DNA from: Siphonodentalium dalli
Taxonomy: Eukaryota; Mollusca; Scaphopoda; Gadilida; Siphonodentaliidae
Assembly: GCA_032622095.1 (NCBI GenBank)
Contig: CP136068.1
Coordinates: 115,867,509-115,931,508, forward strand
Reading direction: 5' to 3'
DNA length: 64,000 nucleotides
The notes beneath the pieces are model-generated. The model was not told where the DNA came from, did not search any database, and was given only the letters and a program-made list of their open reading frames with translations. Positions 55,243 to 64,000 of the stretch are shown in pieces. Positions within the stretch are counted from its first letter, which is position 1, and every line of letters begins with the position of its first letter. The position numbers were made by a program, and so were the translations under genes.

Positions 55243-56086
55243 CAGGGTTTCCGCTAGGGGGTAGGGGAATGGGGCCGGTAGCCGTCATGAGGAAAAATCC
55301 AGGTAAAAGTATCCTGTTTTACTTTTAGCACTGGTTGAACTACTTTTGTTATATCGGCCAATAGAATCGTGTGAGAGTAGAAATGGCAGATTGTTTTGTT
55401 ACATTTCGGCCCAAGTGCCAAGCTATCAAACCTTATACATGTACCTGTAACTTTAAAACTAGTAAATTTATTAGATATAAATTAATTTACGAAGTACATG
55501 TACAGAACACCAGTAATTTGGATCCCGAGTTAAACATGCTCGTTAATGTTAAAAGACTCACTGGAAGACCCAGCAGATATTTCGGATGCATAACGTAATC
55601 GGAATATATTAAGGCTGATTACATATCTGGCCGACGAGTATTCTTTGTGGGCAGTGGTAAGATGCCTTGATGCCCGGTGCGGCTACTCCCACATTTCTCT
55701 CTCGCTATATTACAAAGTGAATAGTATATTTTGCGGTACAAAACATGACAGGTATGATTAAAATACTGCTCTTTTGCATAACATAACCGGGTACTAACCG
55801 CAACGTAACCAACCAGCCTCAAAGGAGCTTCTAGCGATGTCAGTTCCGATCACTTCATGTTTCAATTTAACAACGCGTTTAGAGTGTGTACACTCACAAG
55901 ATATAAAATAAATTCGCCTTCTAAAATTCCTTAGTACTATTCCAACAAAATTCAGAAGTTTTAAACATCTATATACATGTACCTTTATAGACATGCAGTA
56001 TGTCCTGCGGTATGGCAGGAGGGGAAAACTTGGCGAGGGGAACGGGGCCGTCAAGGGGACCCCCTGCCGGTATAGCGGAAACCCTG
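55243..56086. mobile_element. hAT-like non-autonomous element, 844 bp
   Basis: Ends CAGGGTTTCCGCTA and TAGCGGAAACCCTG are perfect 14-bp inverted repeats. TATTAGA stands on both sides (55236-55242, 56087-56093), a 7-bp duplication possibly 8 before mutation. The subterminal sequences GGGGAATGGGGCCGGTAGCC and GGGGAACGGGGCCGTCAAGG are direct-like repeats. The frames at 55371-55598, 55619-55822 and 55794-56054 are unrecognised. Confidence 0.85.
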
Positions 56087-56093
56087 TATTAGA

Positions 56094-56508
56094 TAATAAT
56101 TGGTGACATCACAAAATCAGATATAGTCTATATATGACCCAAAGCGTCCGGCTTTGGTTCGTTATCAATACTCAGTTTGAAGCCTGAATTACGCTAGCTC
56201 TTGTTACTTCCTGATCTTGTTCCAGGGATCAAAATAGCTCAAAGTGACAACTACGTTAAAATACTTTTAAATGGGCATATATGCCACAAAAAGCCATATT
56301 CATGGTAGGAAGTTTAGAAAATTGGATCACATATTTTCATCCTCAATATAATTTAGAACATCCATTATAAGACTATTCCTGATTCCTAAAAATAAAGAGC
56401 GTTTGTGGCATATGTGTGCAAAAAAACAACGGGGAAACTGGCTTTTGCACAGTTATTGTTGAACTACATTCATCTTGTAGATCTGTATGCCATGTATTTA
56501 TCAACATA
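56094..56508. other. Intron 5 DNA; no gene seen
   Basis: One AATAAAGAGCGTTTG motif near 56391, possibly an old fragment of the TTAA family. Otherwise nothing recognised. Confidence 0.4.
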
Positions 56509-56710
56509 CAGTAATGCCCTAAATAATCAACTCCTTAACCACAGCAGAATTATGGGTAATTTTTCAGGATTTAGTCGAAAATATGGCTTGTTGCCATTCA
56601 TCGGAAAGCTCTCAGCGAGAGCTTTCTGTTGAATGGCAACAAGCCATATTTCTGAAAAATTACCCATAATTCTGCTGTGGTTAAGGAGTCGATTATTTAG
56701 AGCATTACTG
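56509..56710. mobile_element. M1-family MITE, long foldback
   Basis: CAGTAATGCCCTAAATAATC AACTCCTTAACCACAGCAGA ... CATTACTG with TA flanks; same extended stem as 48107-48318. The mirrored frames at 56405-56632 (+) and 56527-56721 (-) reflect this palindrome. Confidence 0.9.
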
Positions 56711-57120
56711 TATCTTGTCACTCCTTCCAGAATATGTAGACATTATTGGATGTTCAAATTAGCCATGTACATTTAAAAATATATCTGGCCATTTATTATT
56801 TCTCAAACTCAATGAAGTGATGTATACCATGCATATAAAACATCTACCTCTTTGTTGTCACAAGTTATACACAATTTTAACCTGGACGATTTGCTTGAGG
56901 CTTGATAAAGTCAGTTAAATATTTGTTTTATTGGCTATTGTGTGTCTCCGCTATCAAGATCTAACAAGAATTTGTTCACGCTCACTGGAGCAAGCACATT
57001 TGAAGCAATGAATTGTGCATTTAAGCGATATGAAATTAAGCCTCGTTGACTTAAATATGTGTTTCAATACAATGCTTTTCATGATCCAGAATTATTTTCA
57101 CAACTATATTATTGTCCAAT
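56711..57120. other. Intron 5 DNA; no gene seen
   Basis: AT-rich spacer; nothing recognised. Confidence 0.4.
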
Positions 57121-57124
57121 TTAA

Positions 57125-57645
57125 AGATACGGGTGGCGTTGGTGGTGGGTATGCTGTTAAAATATTCACCTCTGTCAAAAACCTCCATAAACAGAAATAA
57201 TAGTAAAACATAGACAGACTTTGTTCTTATACCAATCAGAAATATGGCATAAACAGTAAGTTATTGTCAAATGTTTTTCCTTTGTTATGTAAACAAAAGC
57301 AAAAAATGTTACAGGACCTGGCTTTTGTTTAGATCTGGATATGGTAAACATAAAGAGCGTTATTTGTTACTTTTTTCCTGATATGGAATTAATAAAGAGC
57401 GTTTATATCATTTGTGAGTGATTAACCAATAGAATAGCGCTGTGTTATGTAAGTAGAAGTAAAACTTCTGTAACACGATGCAGGCTCTTGTTTACGTACA
57501 CCATTGTACGTCTTGACAACAATACACTATTTACGCGCTGATTATATTTGGCATATGAACAAAACAATATATATTTTAATATTCCTTCTGTTGATGACGA
57601 TTTGAACAAATATGAATATTTCTGCAACGAACGCTGCACGTGCCT
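57125..57645 (-). mobile_element. TTAA-flanked family K1 copy 3 (reversed)
   Basis: TTAA at 57121-57124 and 57646-57649. On the minus strand it follows the 11971-12463 copy: AGGCACGTGCAGCG..., AATATTCATATTTGTTC, ..., AAACGCTCTTTATT, CATATCAGGAA, ..., TGGTGGGTATGCTG. It contains two AATAAAGAGCGTT motifs (about 57352 and 57393). Confidence 0.75.
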
Positions 57646-57649
57646 TTAA

Positions 57650-58712
57650 GTCAAAATAAGCTTCTTGACATAAAATTGTCATTTGTGGACGCTGTTATAA
57701 GTGATACTGCAGGCTGTAACCACATCATTGCAATACATGTATTTAAAAAATATTTTTAAATATGTCACTATACCACTATATTCAATTTAGTCAATTTAGA
57801 TAATTATTTTACTGACATTGGTATTATTGTTTCAAAATGAATAAAACAAAATCCGAAAAAGGAATAGAATGAAAATGGGCGACTAGATACCTTTTGCCAG
57901 GGGTGATGTTGGAGGTTATTCGTAGCGAGAGCTTTTAAGAAGTTAGCTTACTGCATACTAGTTGCTAATTATCACCCATTGTATTAGCCAATCAACCTCT
58001 CATCATGATAGCCATTATAGCGTTATCACCACAAACTGACATAAATGGCACGCATCCACCTTGTAATTGTATAGCTTACATGTACATTGAATAATTTGTA
58101 ATGCAATATTGTTGCCACTGACTATATACTAGTGAGCATTTGATAGAGGATCAACCACCATCCAGGAAAAAAATGCTACATGTAGCACCAGATGAGAGAG
58201 AAGTGTTTGAACTCAGCCATAGTTATGGAGCATTTCAACCTTAAAAGTCACCACAACTTGATGCACACATGACTCCCGATGGAAATAGACCGTTACTGCA
58301 GTGAAGCAATACAAGTCGAGCATCTTAATTACTTTTGGCCTGGCTCTTTCTCCATACACGAATATTTAGTTTTATAAACCCTCATTACTTTATCCTCTAA
58401 TAGTAAATATACTAGTAAGTGATTGCATGTTTTCTCAAACAAACCAGTTTAGTCAGTGTTTAATCAGGATAAGCTTATTTAAAGGCCCACTTAATTTTCG
58501 AGTCACCGATTATATTTTATAGTGCCTTGATATACGGTTTTAATAACAATCTATGCCATAAGATATTATTAAAATACTATAATTCAACACCATGTGGAAC
58601 GTCTGTGTCTCAGAAGGTGCCCATAGAGTAATAGAAAATAACTGAAATCATAAAATCATTTCCCCTGTTATGACTCCCAGAATGCAACATAATTCAAACT
58701 ACAGTTTATGTT
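57650..58712. other. Intron 5 DNA; no gene seen
   Basis: AT-rich spacer without recognised repeats or coding signal. Confidence 0.4.
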
Positions 58713-58769
58713 TCAATGGAAGGGGAATAACTCTATATCTAAATATATAGAGTTATTCCCCTTCCATTG
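58713..58769. repeat. Perfect short hairpin
   Basis: CAATGGAAGGGGAATAACTC TATAT pairs with ATATAGAGTTATTCCCCTTC CATTG around a 4-6 base loop. It could fold strongly in a transcript. Confidence 0.85.
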
Positions 58770-58779
58770 ATGTCCCAAA

Positions 58780-59135
58780 ATTAGCAGATGACACATTGCA
58801 TAATCGAGGTTCCAATGGGTGTACATCACAATATTTGGGAACTTCAATCTGAGTCTACATGTACCGGTATGTCTCCCATAGCAGATGAGGCCATACAGAA
58901 TGAGGTCCCCAGAGGGTGAATTTAGTGATGCTAGCCCGCCGTGCGGGATAGCATCACTAAATTGACCCTCTGGGGACCTCATTCTGAAAATGACAGGCAC
59001 ACTAAACTCAGGCTTGATCTGGTCCTGATGATGCCTAAGCAGAAAGAGTTCCCCCGAGGTTGAAAAGTGGGCTAGCATCACTAAATTCACCCTCTTGGGA
59101 CCTAGTTCTGCAAATGACAGGCACCTTATACTCAG
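58780..59135. repeat. P1-family copy (most complete palindrome)
   Basis: GAATGAGGTCCCCAGAGGGT GAATTTAGTGATGCTAGCCC GCC | GTGCGGGATAGCATCACTAA ATTGACCCTCTGGGGACCTC ATTC is an almost perfect foldback, followed by a half copy near 59040-59110. The minus frame 58713-59150 crosses it and is not a gene. Confidence 0.85.
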
Positions 59136-59196
59136 GCTTTTTGTACGCAATCAATCATTCTGTCGTTAGTCAGAAGCAAGTTGGACTATATGAATG

Positions 59197-59713
59197 ACAG
59201 TCTCTTTGAAAAGCCAAGGAAAATCCTATATCGGATGTACATCTCTAGAACTCTCTATTAAAATTAGGATTGAAGGGATTCCCTCCATTTCATTGGAGAG
59301 TGGCGCAGACAGCAAGCGATTTCATTGGTTTATGGCATAGCAGAATACTTGAGAGATCAAATGTCAATGACATGTTGACAATTTTCCCACGCATTGTCAA
59401 ACTCAACTTTTGTTGGAAAACTTAATGCAGGCGATATATCCATAATTCCATAATTTACTCATCACAATATAGAAGACATCATCTTCGAGTTTTTATCATT
59501 CAACGATATTCATGACTGCTTATTCTTTCGCATCTAGTTGTATTTATAACTATTTCAAAATACTACGATTCTCACAAACATTTATTATGCCAGGAGTGCA
59601 CTCCATATTTGGAAATGGTTAATTACATCATGTTGGGAATGCCGCGTCGTCATAGAAATGAAATATTATGGACACTTCTGGAGATGTACATCCATTAGGA
59701 TATTTTCAAAGAG
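59197..59713. mobile_element. 517-bp inverted-repeat element inserted in the LINE
   Basis: ACTATATGAATG stands at 59185-59196 and 59714-59725 (target duplication of 9-12 bp, since terminal bases overlap). Ends CAGTCTCTTTGAAAA and TTTTCAAAGAGAC, with GGATGTACATCTCTAGAA opposite TTCTGGAGATGTACATCC, are inverted. Removing it restores the conserved LINE block. Confidence 0.85.
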
Positions 59714-60025
59714 ACTATATGAATGCATGTTTATTTGGCATTACCGACGCGTCGATGAGAAAGCTGGAAAAGGTTCATAAAACTGCTGCTAGGATTGTTG
59801 CGAGCATTACGAGGAGGACAGACATTACTCTTGTGATGTGAGATTTGCATTGGTTACCTGTCCGTTACCGAATTAACTTTAAAATACTGGTACTGACATT
59901 TCGAGTGCCTGCCTACAGTATATCCAGGAGTTTGTGAGCTTCATCAAACAAGGTCATGATATGCAAAAACTGTCTTGATAGGAAGATGCTTCTCTCACTG
60001 CCAAATTCTGACCATCCTACATGTA

Positions 60026-60226
60026 CAGTAATGCCCTAAGTAATCGACTCTTTAACTACAGCAGAATTATGGGTAATTTTTCAGAAATATGGCTTGTTGC
60101 CATTCATCGGAAAACTCTCGCCCAGAGCTTTCCGATGAATGGCAACAAGCCATATTTCGGACTAAATCTAGAAAAGTTACCCATAATTCTGCTGTGGTTA
60201 AGAGGTCGATTAATTAGAGCATTACC
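60026..60226. mobile_element. M1-family MITE, long foldback, in the LINE
   Basis: CAGTAATGCCCTAAGTAATC GACTCTTTAACTACAGCAGA ... GAGCATTAC; the right tip is mutated. Interrupts the LINE between its LHWLPVRYR and DRAF blocks. Confidence 0.88.
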
Positions 60227-60531
60227 TTACCTTAGGGACAGAGCCTTTCGTATCACTGCGCCAACTCTATGGAACAGTCTTCCGATGAACTTAGGTTATC
60301 GTGTGACCTGTTAAAATTCCGGAAACTACTGAAAACACACCTGTTCAAAATTGCATATGGACTCAAATGAATAACTGTTTTATTGTGTACATGTATGTGA
60401 TATATTTAATTGGCCACCCATGTATATTATAAAGCACATATGAACACAATTTTGTGAAATAGGCGCTCTAAAAATGTGAATAATAATAATGAATAATAAT
60501 CTTTCATATTTCATTTGATATAATTTTCCAG

Positions 60532-60664
60532 GAAAATTACAGAATCATAAATGGGAAAATGCCATGACACTGGACAAATTTTCATGGGGATTCAGGAGGA
60601 ACACACAGCTCTCAGATTATCTTACAATGGAAGAGCTTTTACTTGCAGTGGCAGAAACTATCAG
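60532..60664 (+). CDS. FUCA: Alpha-L-fucosidase exon 6
   Basis: Acceptor AATTTTCCAG|GA; joins exon 5 as glycine and encodes [43 protein letters not shown], ending ATCAG|GTATAC, phase 2. [18 protein letters not shown] and the following helix are conserved in animal fucosidases. The next expected block (GGNYLLNxGP) and the C-terminal beta domain are not found in the remaining 3.3 kb, so the gene should continue beyond the window. Confidence 0.95.
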
Positions 60665-61212
60665 GTATACAAATACAGGCCTGCAAATATATATGGTGCT
60701 GGATATTTGCAGAATGAGGTCCCCAGAGGGTGCATTTAATGACGCTACCCCACACAGCAGCTAGCGTCACTAAATTCATCCTCCATGGACAATATTGAGT
60801 TACATTTCAGTACAAAGAGAGTGAATTTATTGAGACATACACGTATATACCATCTTTAATTTATTGGTTCATTGATGATTTCAGCTTCAGTCATTAGGTC
60901 GGAGGATTCTAACTGATTTCCAATTAAAAATAATCCTTCACACAATATTCTTTGTCCGTTGATGGCTTAATCTGTAAAGCCACCATCTAAGGTGCAACAT
61001 ACACATATATACACACTATGTACATGTATGACATAATATCTTCAAGAGGCATTATAATATGCTGCATAATTAGCACCCGCTTCATGTAAATCAGAAATCC
61101 ACTTGGGTCAAGTTACAAATATTTACTTTGATGGATAAAAAATTTGCATTGATTAAGATGCTGTACTTACCAGATCACCAGCGTACATACATATCTCAAC
61201 TTTCTGAAGACT
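60665..61212. other. Intron 6 start; half P1 copy, no gene seen
   Basis: A partial P1 repeat (GAATGAGGTCCCCAGAGGGT, GCAGCTAGCGTCACTAAATT) lies at 60713-60790. The rest is unremarkable. Confidence 0.5.
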
Positions 61213-63325
61213 TATTAGCTCAACTTCACTTTGTAAAGTTTGAGCTATTGCCATGGCTTTGTCGTCCATCGTCCGTGTGTGTGTGCGTGTGTGATGCGTC
61301 AACAATTTCCTTTAGCACGGGCTACAGGTCGTACCTTTGGTTGGATCATTATGAAATTCGGGAAAAAAACATGGCCGCCAGTGGCCATCTTGGATTTCAA
61401 TATTCAATCCATTAGCATGGGCTACAGGTCGTACTGTTTGTCTGATCATCATGAATTTTGTCATGCATATTAATATTGACATGTAGATGGGAACGAGTAA
61501 TTTTGGGTTCGTTCGGCCAAAAAACATGGCCGCCGGCAGCCATCTTAGATTTTACTCTTTGCATGACTAAATTATTTGGCACGGCCTACAGGTCGTACCT
61601 TTGGTCGGATCATCATAAAATTTGTCATGGATGTTAACAATGACATGTAGATGGGAACGAGTTATTTTGGGGTCATTCGGCGAAAAAACATGGCCGCCAG
61701 CAGCCATTTTTGATTTTACTCTTTGTATGACTAAATCCTTTAGCACGGGCTACAGGTCGTACCTTTAATCTGATCATCATGAAATTTGTCATGGCTGTTG
61801 AAATTGGAATGTAGATGGGAACGAGTCATTTTGGGAGGACAAAAAACATGGCTGCCAGTGGCCATCTTGGATTTCAAAATTCAATCCATTAGCACGGGCT
61901 ACAGGTCGTACCTTTGGTCTAATCATCATGAAATTTGTCAAGGATTCTAACATTGACATGTAGATGGGAATGAGTAATTTTCGGGTCATTTGGCCAAAAA
62001 ACATGGCCACCAGCAGCCATCTTGGATTTTACTCTTTGTATGACTAAATCCTTTAGCACGGACTACAGGTCGTAGCTTTAGTCTGATCATCATGAAATTT
62101 GTCATGGCTGTTTAAATTGGAATGTAGATGGGAACAAGTCATTTTGGGGTCATTCGGACAAAAAATATGGCTGCCAGTGGCCATCTTGGATTTCAAAATT
62201 CAATCCATTAGCACGGGCTACAGGTCGTACTGTTCGTCTGATCATCATGAAATTTGTCATGGGTGTTAATATTGACATGTAGATGGGAACGAGTAATTTT
62301 GGGGTCGTTAGGCCAAAAAACATGGCCGCTGGCAGCCATCTTGGATTTTACTCTTTGCATGACTAAATCCTTTCACACGGGCTACAAGTCGTACCTTTGG
62401 TCAGATCATCATGAAATTTGTCATGGATGTTAAATATGACATGTAGATGGGAAAGAGTCATTTTCAGGTCATTCGGCCCAAAAACATGGCCGCCAGCAGC
62501 CATCTTGGATTTTACTCTTTGCATGACTAAATCCTTTGGCATGGGCTACAGGTCGCACCTTTTGTCAGATCATTGTGAAATTTGTCATAGATGCTGACAT
62601 TGACATGTAGATGAGAACGAGTCAATTTTAGGTTATTCGGCCAAAATCATGGCCACCAGCAGCCATCTTGGATTTTACTCTTTGCATGACTAAATCCTTT
62701 GGCATGGGCTACAGGTCGTACCTTTAGTCGGATCATCATGAAATTTGTCATGGCTGTTGACATTGGGATGTAGACAGGAACGAGTCATTTTAGGTTCATT
62801 TGCTCTTAAAACTTGTCCACTGGCAGCCATCTTGGATTTTACTCTTTGCATGACTAAATCCTTTGGCATGGGCTACAGGTCGTACCTTTAGTCGGATCAT
62901 CATGAAATTTGTCATGGCTGTTGACATTGGGATGTAGACAGGAACGAGTCATTTTAGGTTCATTTGGTCTTAAAACGTGTCCACTGGCAGCCATCCTGGA
63001 TTTTACTCTTTGCATGACTAAATCCTTTGGCACACCCTACAGTCCACTTCCCTCATCTGATCATCTCCAGACTTCATATTAATCTTAATATTGATCTTAC
63101 TAGATGGAAGCTATCAAATGTTTTTGAATTTTATTGGAAAACATAGCCACCAGTAACCATCTTGGATTTTACTTTATTATATATATATATATATATATCT
63201 TCATGTTGATAATCTAGTATTACTACTACTCAGACATTTCAACTTTCCGCATGCCAAATCGCTCCACATTAATTTATTCCCTTTCCAAGTTGAGCTACAG
63301 TGTCATTGACACTTTCATTTAAGAA
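61213..63325 (+). mobile_element. Tandem-cored element, family H1 (about 12-13 units)
   Basis: Head AGCTCAACTTCACTTTGTAA AGTTTGAGCTATTGCCATGG CTTTGTCGTCCATCGTCCGT and (GT)n. Then about 12-13 units of 150-170 bp with TTTAGCACGGGCTACAGGTC GTACC, GATCATCATGAAATTTGTCA, GACATGTAGATGGGAACGAG and GCCATCTTGGATTTTACTCT. It ends with a (TA)n run at 63178-63199, GTTGAGCTACAGTGTCATTG ACACTTTCATTT. Opposite-strand relative of 18905-20010. Small frames here are by-products. Confidence 0.88.
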
Positions 63326-64000
63326 ATATGCTCACCCCTTACGGGAGCGACATTTATTCTATCGATAACAGGCCACAAAACTTTGTTGGTATAACCAATA
63401 GTATTTTGGGATATACTGTTCTCAGATATCTATGAATTCAATAAATTCTTTCACTTGAGGTGGTATACATGTAAGGTGGTGTAATTGTCCAGTTTGCACC
63501 TTAGGGCCTCATAGGATAATTACTATATAAACAAAAAATCATAAATATTGTTATCCTTCATCCCAATACCTCTCTTCTGATTGGCTTACGGTGCGTCACA
63601 TGGCAGGCCGCAAATCACTTGTTACCCTCAAGGGTAACATTTCAACAGTTGTTGACCGCTCAGCGATTACCAGTAAACATAGAACTACGATGAACTCAAC
63701 GTGCAGATTCCCTCACAGCTCTCTAATAATTTCCCAAAACACTCTTTTTATAACCCCCAGTTTCGTAACAACCGCGAACTGTGGTGTTTGCTAATTTGCA
63801 TAATTGTTGTTTTCAATTCGCAATTAAAGCACGCTATGTATGAATGGAGTTATCACAGACATAAATACGTTATAAGGTGTAATGTTCCTTGGACATTTTT
63901 ATATCAATACTAAATACTGTGGAACATATAGATAAACCTTATTATGCAGTTCGTATGTAATGCAGACAATTGCACACACGATGTACATACGCTACAAATA
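63326..64000. other. No gene seen
   Basis: AT-rich DNA at the right edge. Overlapping frames at 63591-63913 have no recognised motif. The expected exon 7 of the fucosidase was not found here. Confidence 0.4.

Larger units (their letters stand above)
59140..60480 (+). pseudogene. LINE 3' fragment (CR1/Jockey-like) with two nested insertions
   Basis: SLVRSKLDYMNACLFGI is formed across an insertion; the canonical block is SRLDYCNSLLYG. Then RKLEKVHKTAARIV, TDITLVM, a stop, DLHWLPVRYRINFKILVLTF, and, after a MITE insertion, YLRDRAFRITAPTLWNSLPM and a frameshifted KTHLFKIAYG equivalent. These are the ordered C-terminal blocks of CR1/Jockey-type RT proteins. The 3' end is (AATAAT)n at about 60478-60500, a typical LINE tail. 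Stops make it inactive. It lies just before exon 6. Confidence 0.8.

Noticed and set aside
58713-59150. 145-codon minus frame
   Set aside because: It spans a P1 palindrome and a perfect hairpin; repeat-derived.

Overview
This is a transposon-rich stretch of an animal nuclear genome. Only one host gene is clearly recognisable: an intron-rich GH29 lysosomal/secreted alpha-L-fucosidase on the + strand. Its exons have GT/AG borders and matching phases, and they are spread over about 24-34 kb of introns full of mobile DNA. Frequent tacatgta words, tandem-repeat-cored non-autonomous elements with cgtccgtcgtccgt heads, a tRNA-derived SINE and dense foldback MITEs suggest a lophotrochozoan, most likely a mollusc. 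That assignment is an inference.

Layout. 1-26.3 kb is intergenic repeat landscape. It holds two LINE carboxy-terminal fragments (1-440 + and 2.66-3.94 kb -), simple repeats, a ~280-bp tandem array (4.15-7.46 kb), palindromic foldbacks, a long-TIR element (10.5-11.2 kb), an element with telescoped GCAGCAAGTCCC termini (13.8-15.1 kb), and a set of TTAA-flanked elements. One TTAA element (16065-18241) carries a THAP-domain reading frame and is itself inserted in a second TTAA element. Next come a 160-bp tandem-cored element, a SINE, a dispersed ~700-bp repeat and several TA-flanked MITEs.

26.3-36.4 kb holds two closely similar first exons of the fucosidase (1a at 26390, 1b at 36044). Each has a signal peptide, the same phase-2 donor and a nearby TCACGTGAC box. 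Between them lie a degraded LINE, a GCGCATGCGC-bearing array (30-31 kb), a TA-flanked element with CAAAGCGGATC repeats, and a ~717-bp tandem duplication whose second copy is split by a 714-bp insertion. A truncated copy of exon 3 lies just after exon 1b.

36.4-45.1 kb (intron 1) is dominated by a 6.7-kb Mutator-like element (37679-44401) with a 10-bp target duplication. Nested in it are a TTAA-flanked element with GTAATGTCAGTCACG repeats, a TA-flanked MITE, and a hAT element with an 8-bp target duplication and a BED-finger exon. Exons 2 to 6 lie at 45112, 45806, 49000, 50621 and 60532. Their introns hold many copies of a palindromic GAGGTCCCCAGAGGG family, TA- and TTAA-flanked MITEs, a hAT-like element and a LINE fragment with two insertions. 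The last fucosidase exons, encoding the rest of the GH29 domain and the C-terminal domain, are not seen, so the gene probably continues past the right edge. 61.2-63.3 kb is a second, longer, opposite-strand copy of the 19-kb tandem-cored element.

All identifications come from reading the sequence; no database search was run.
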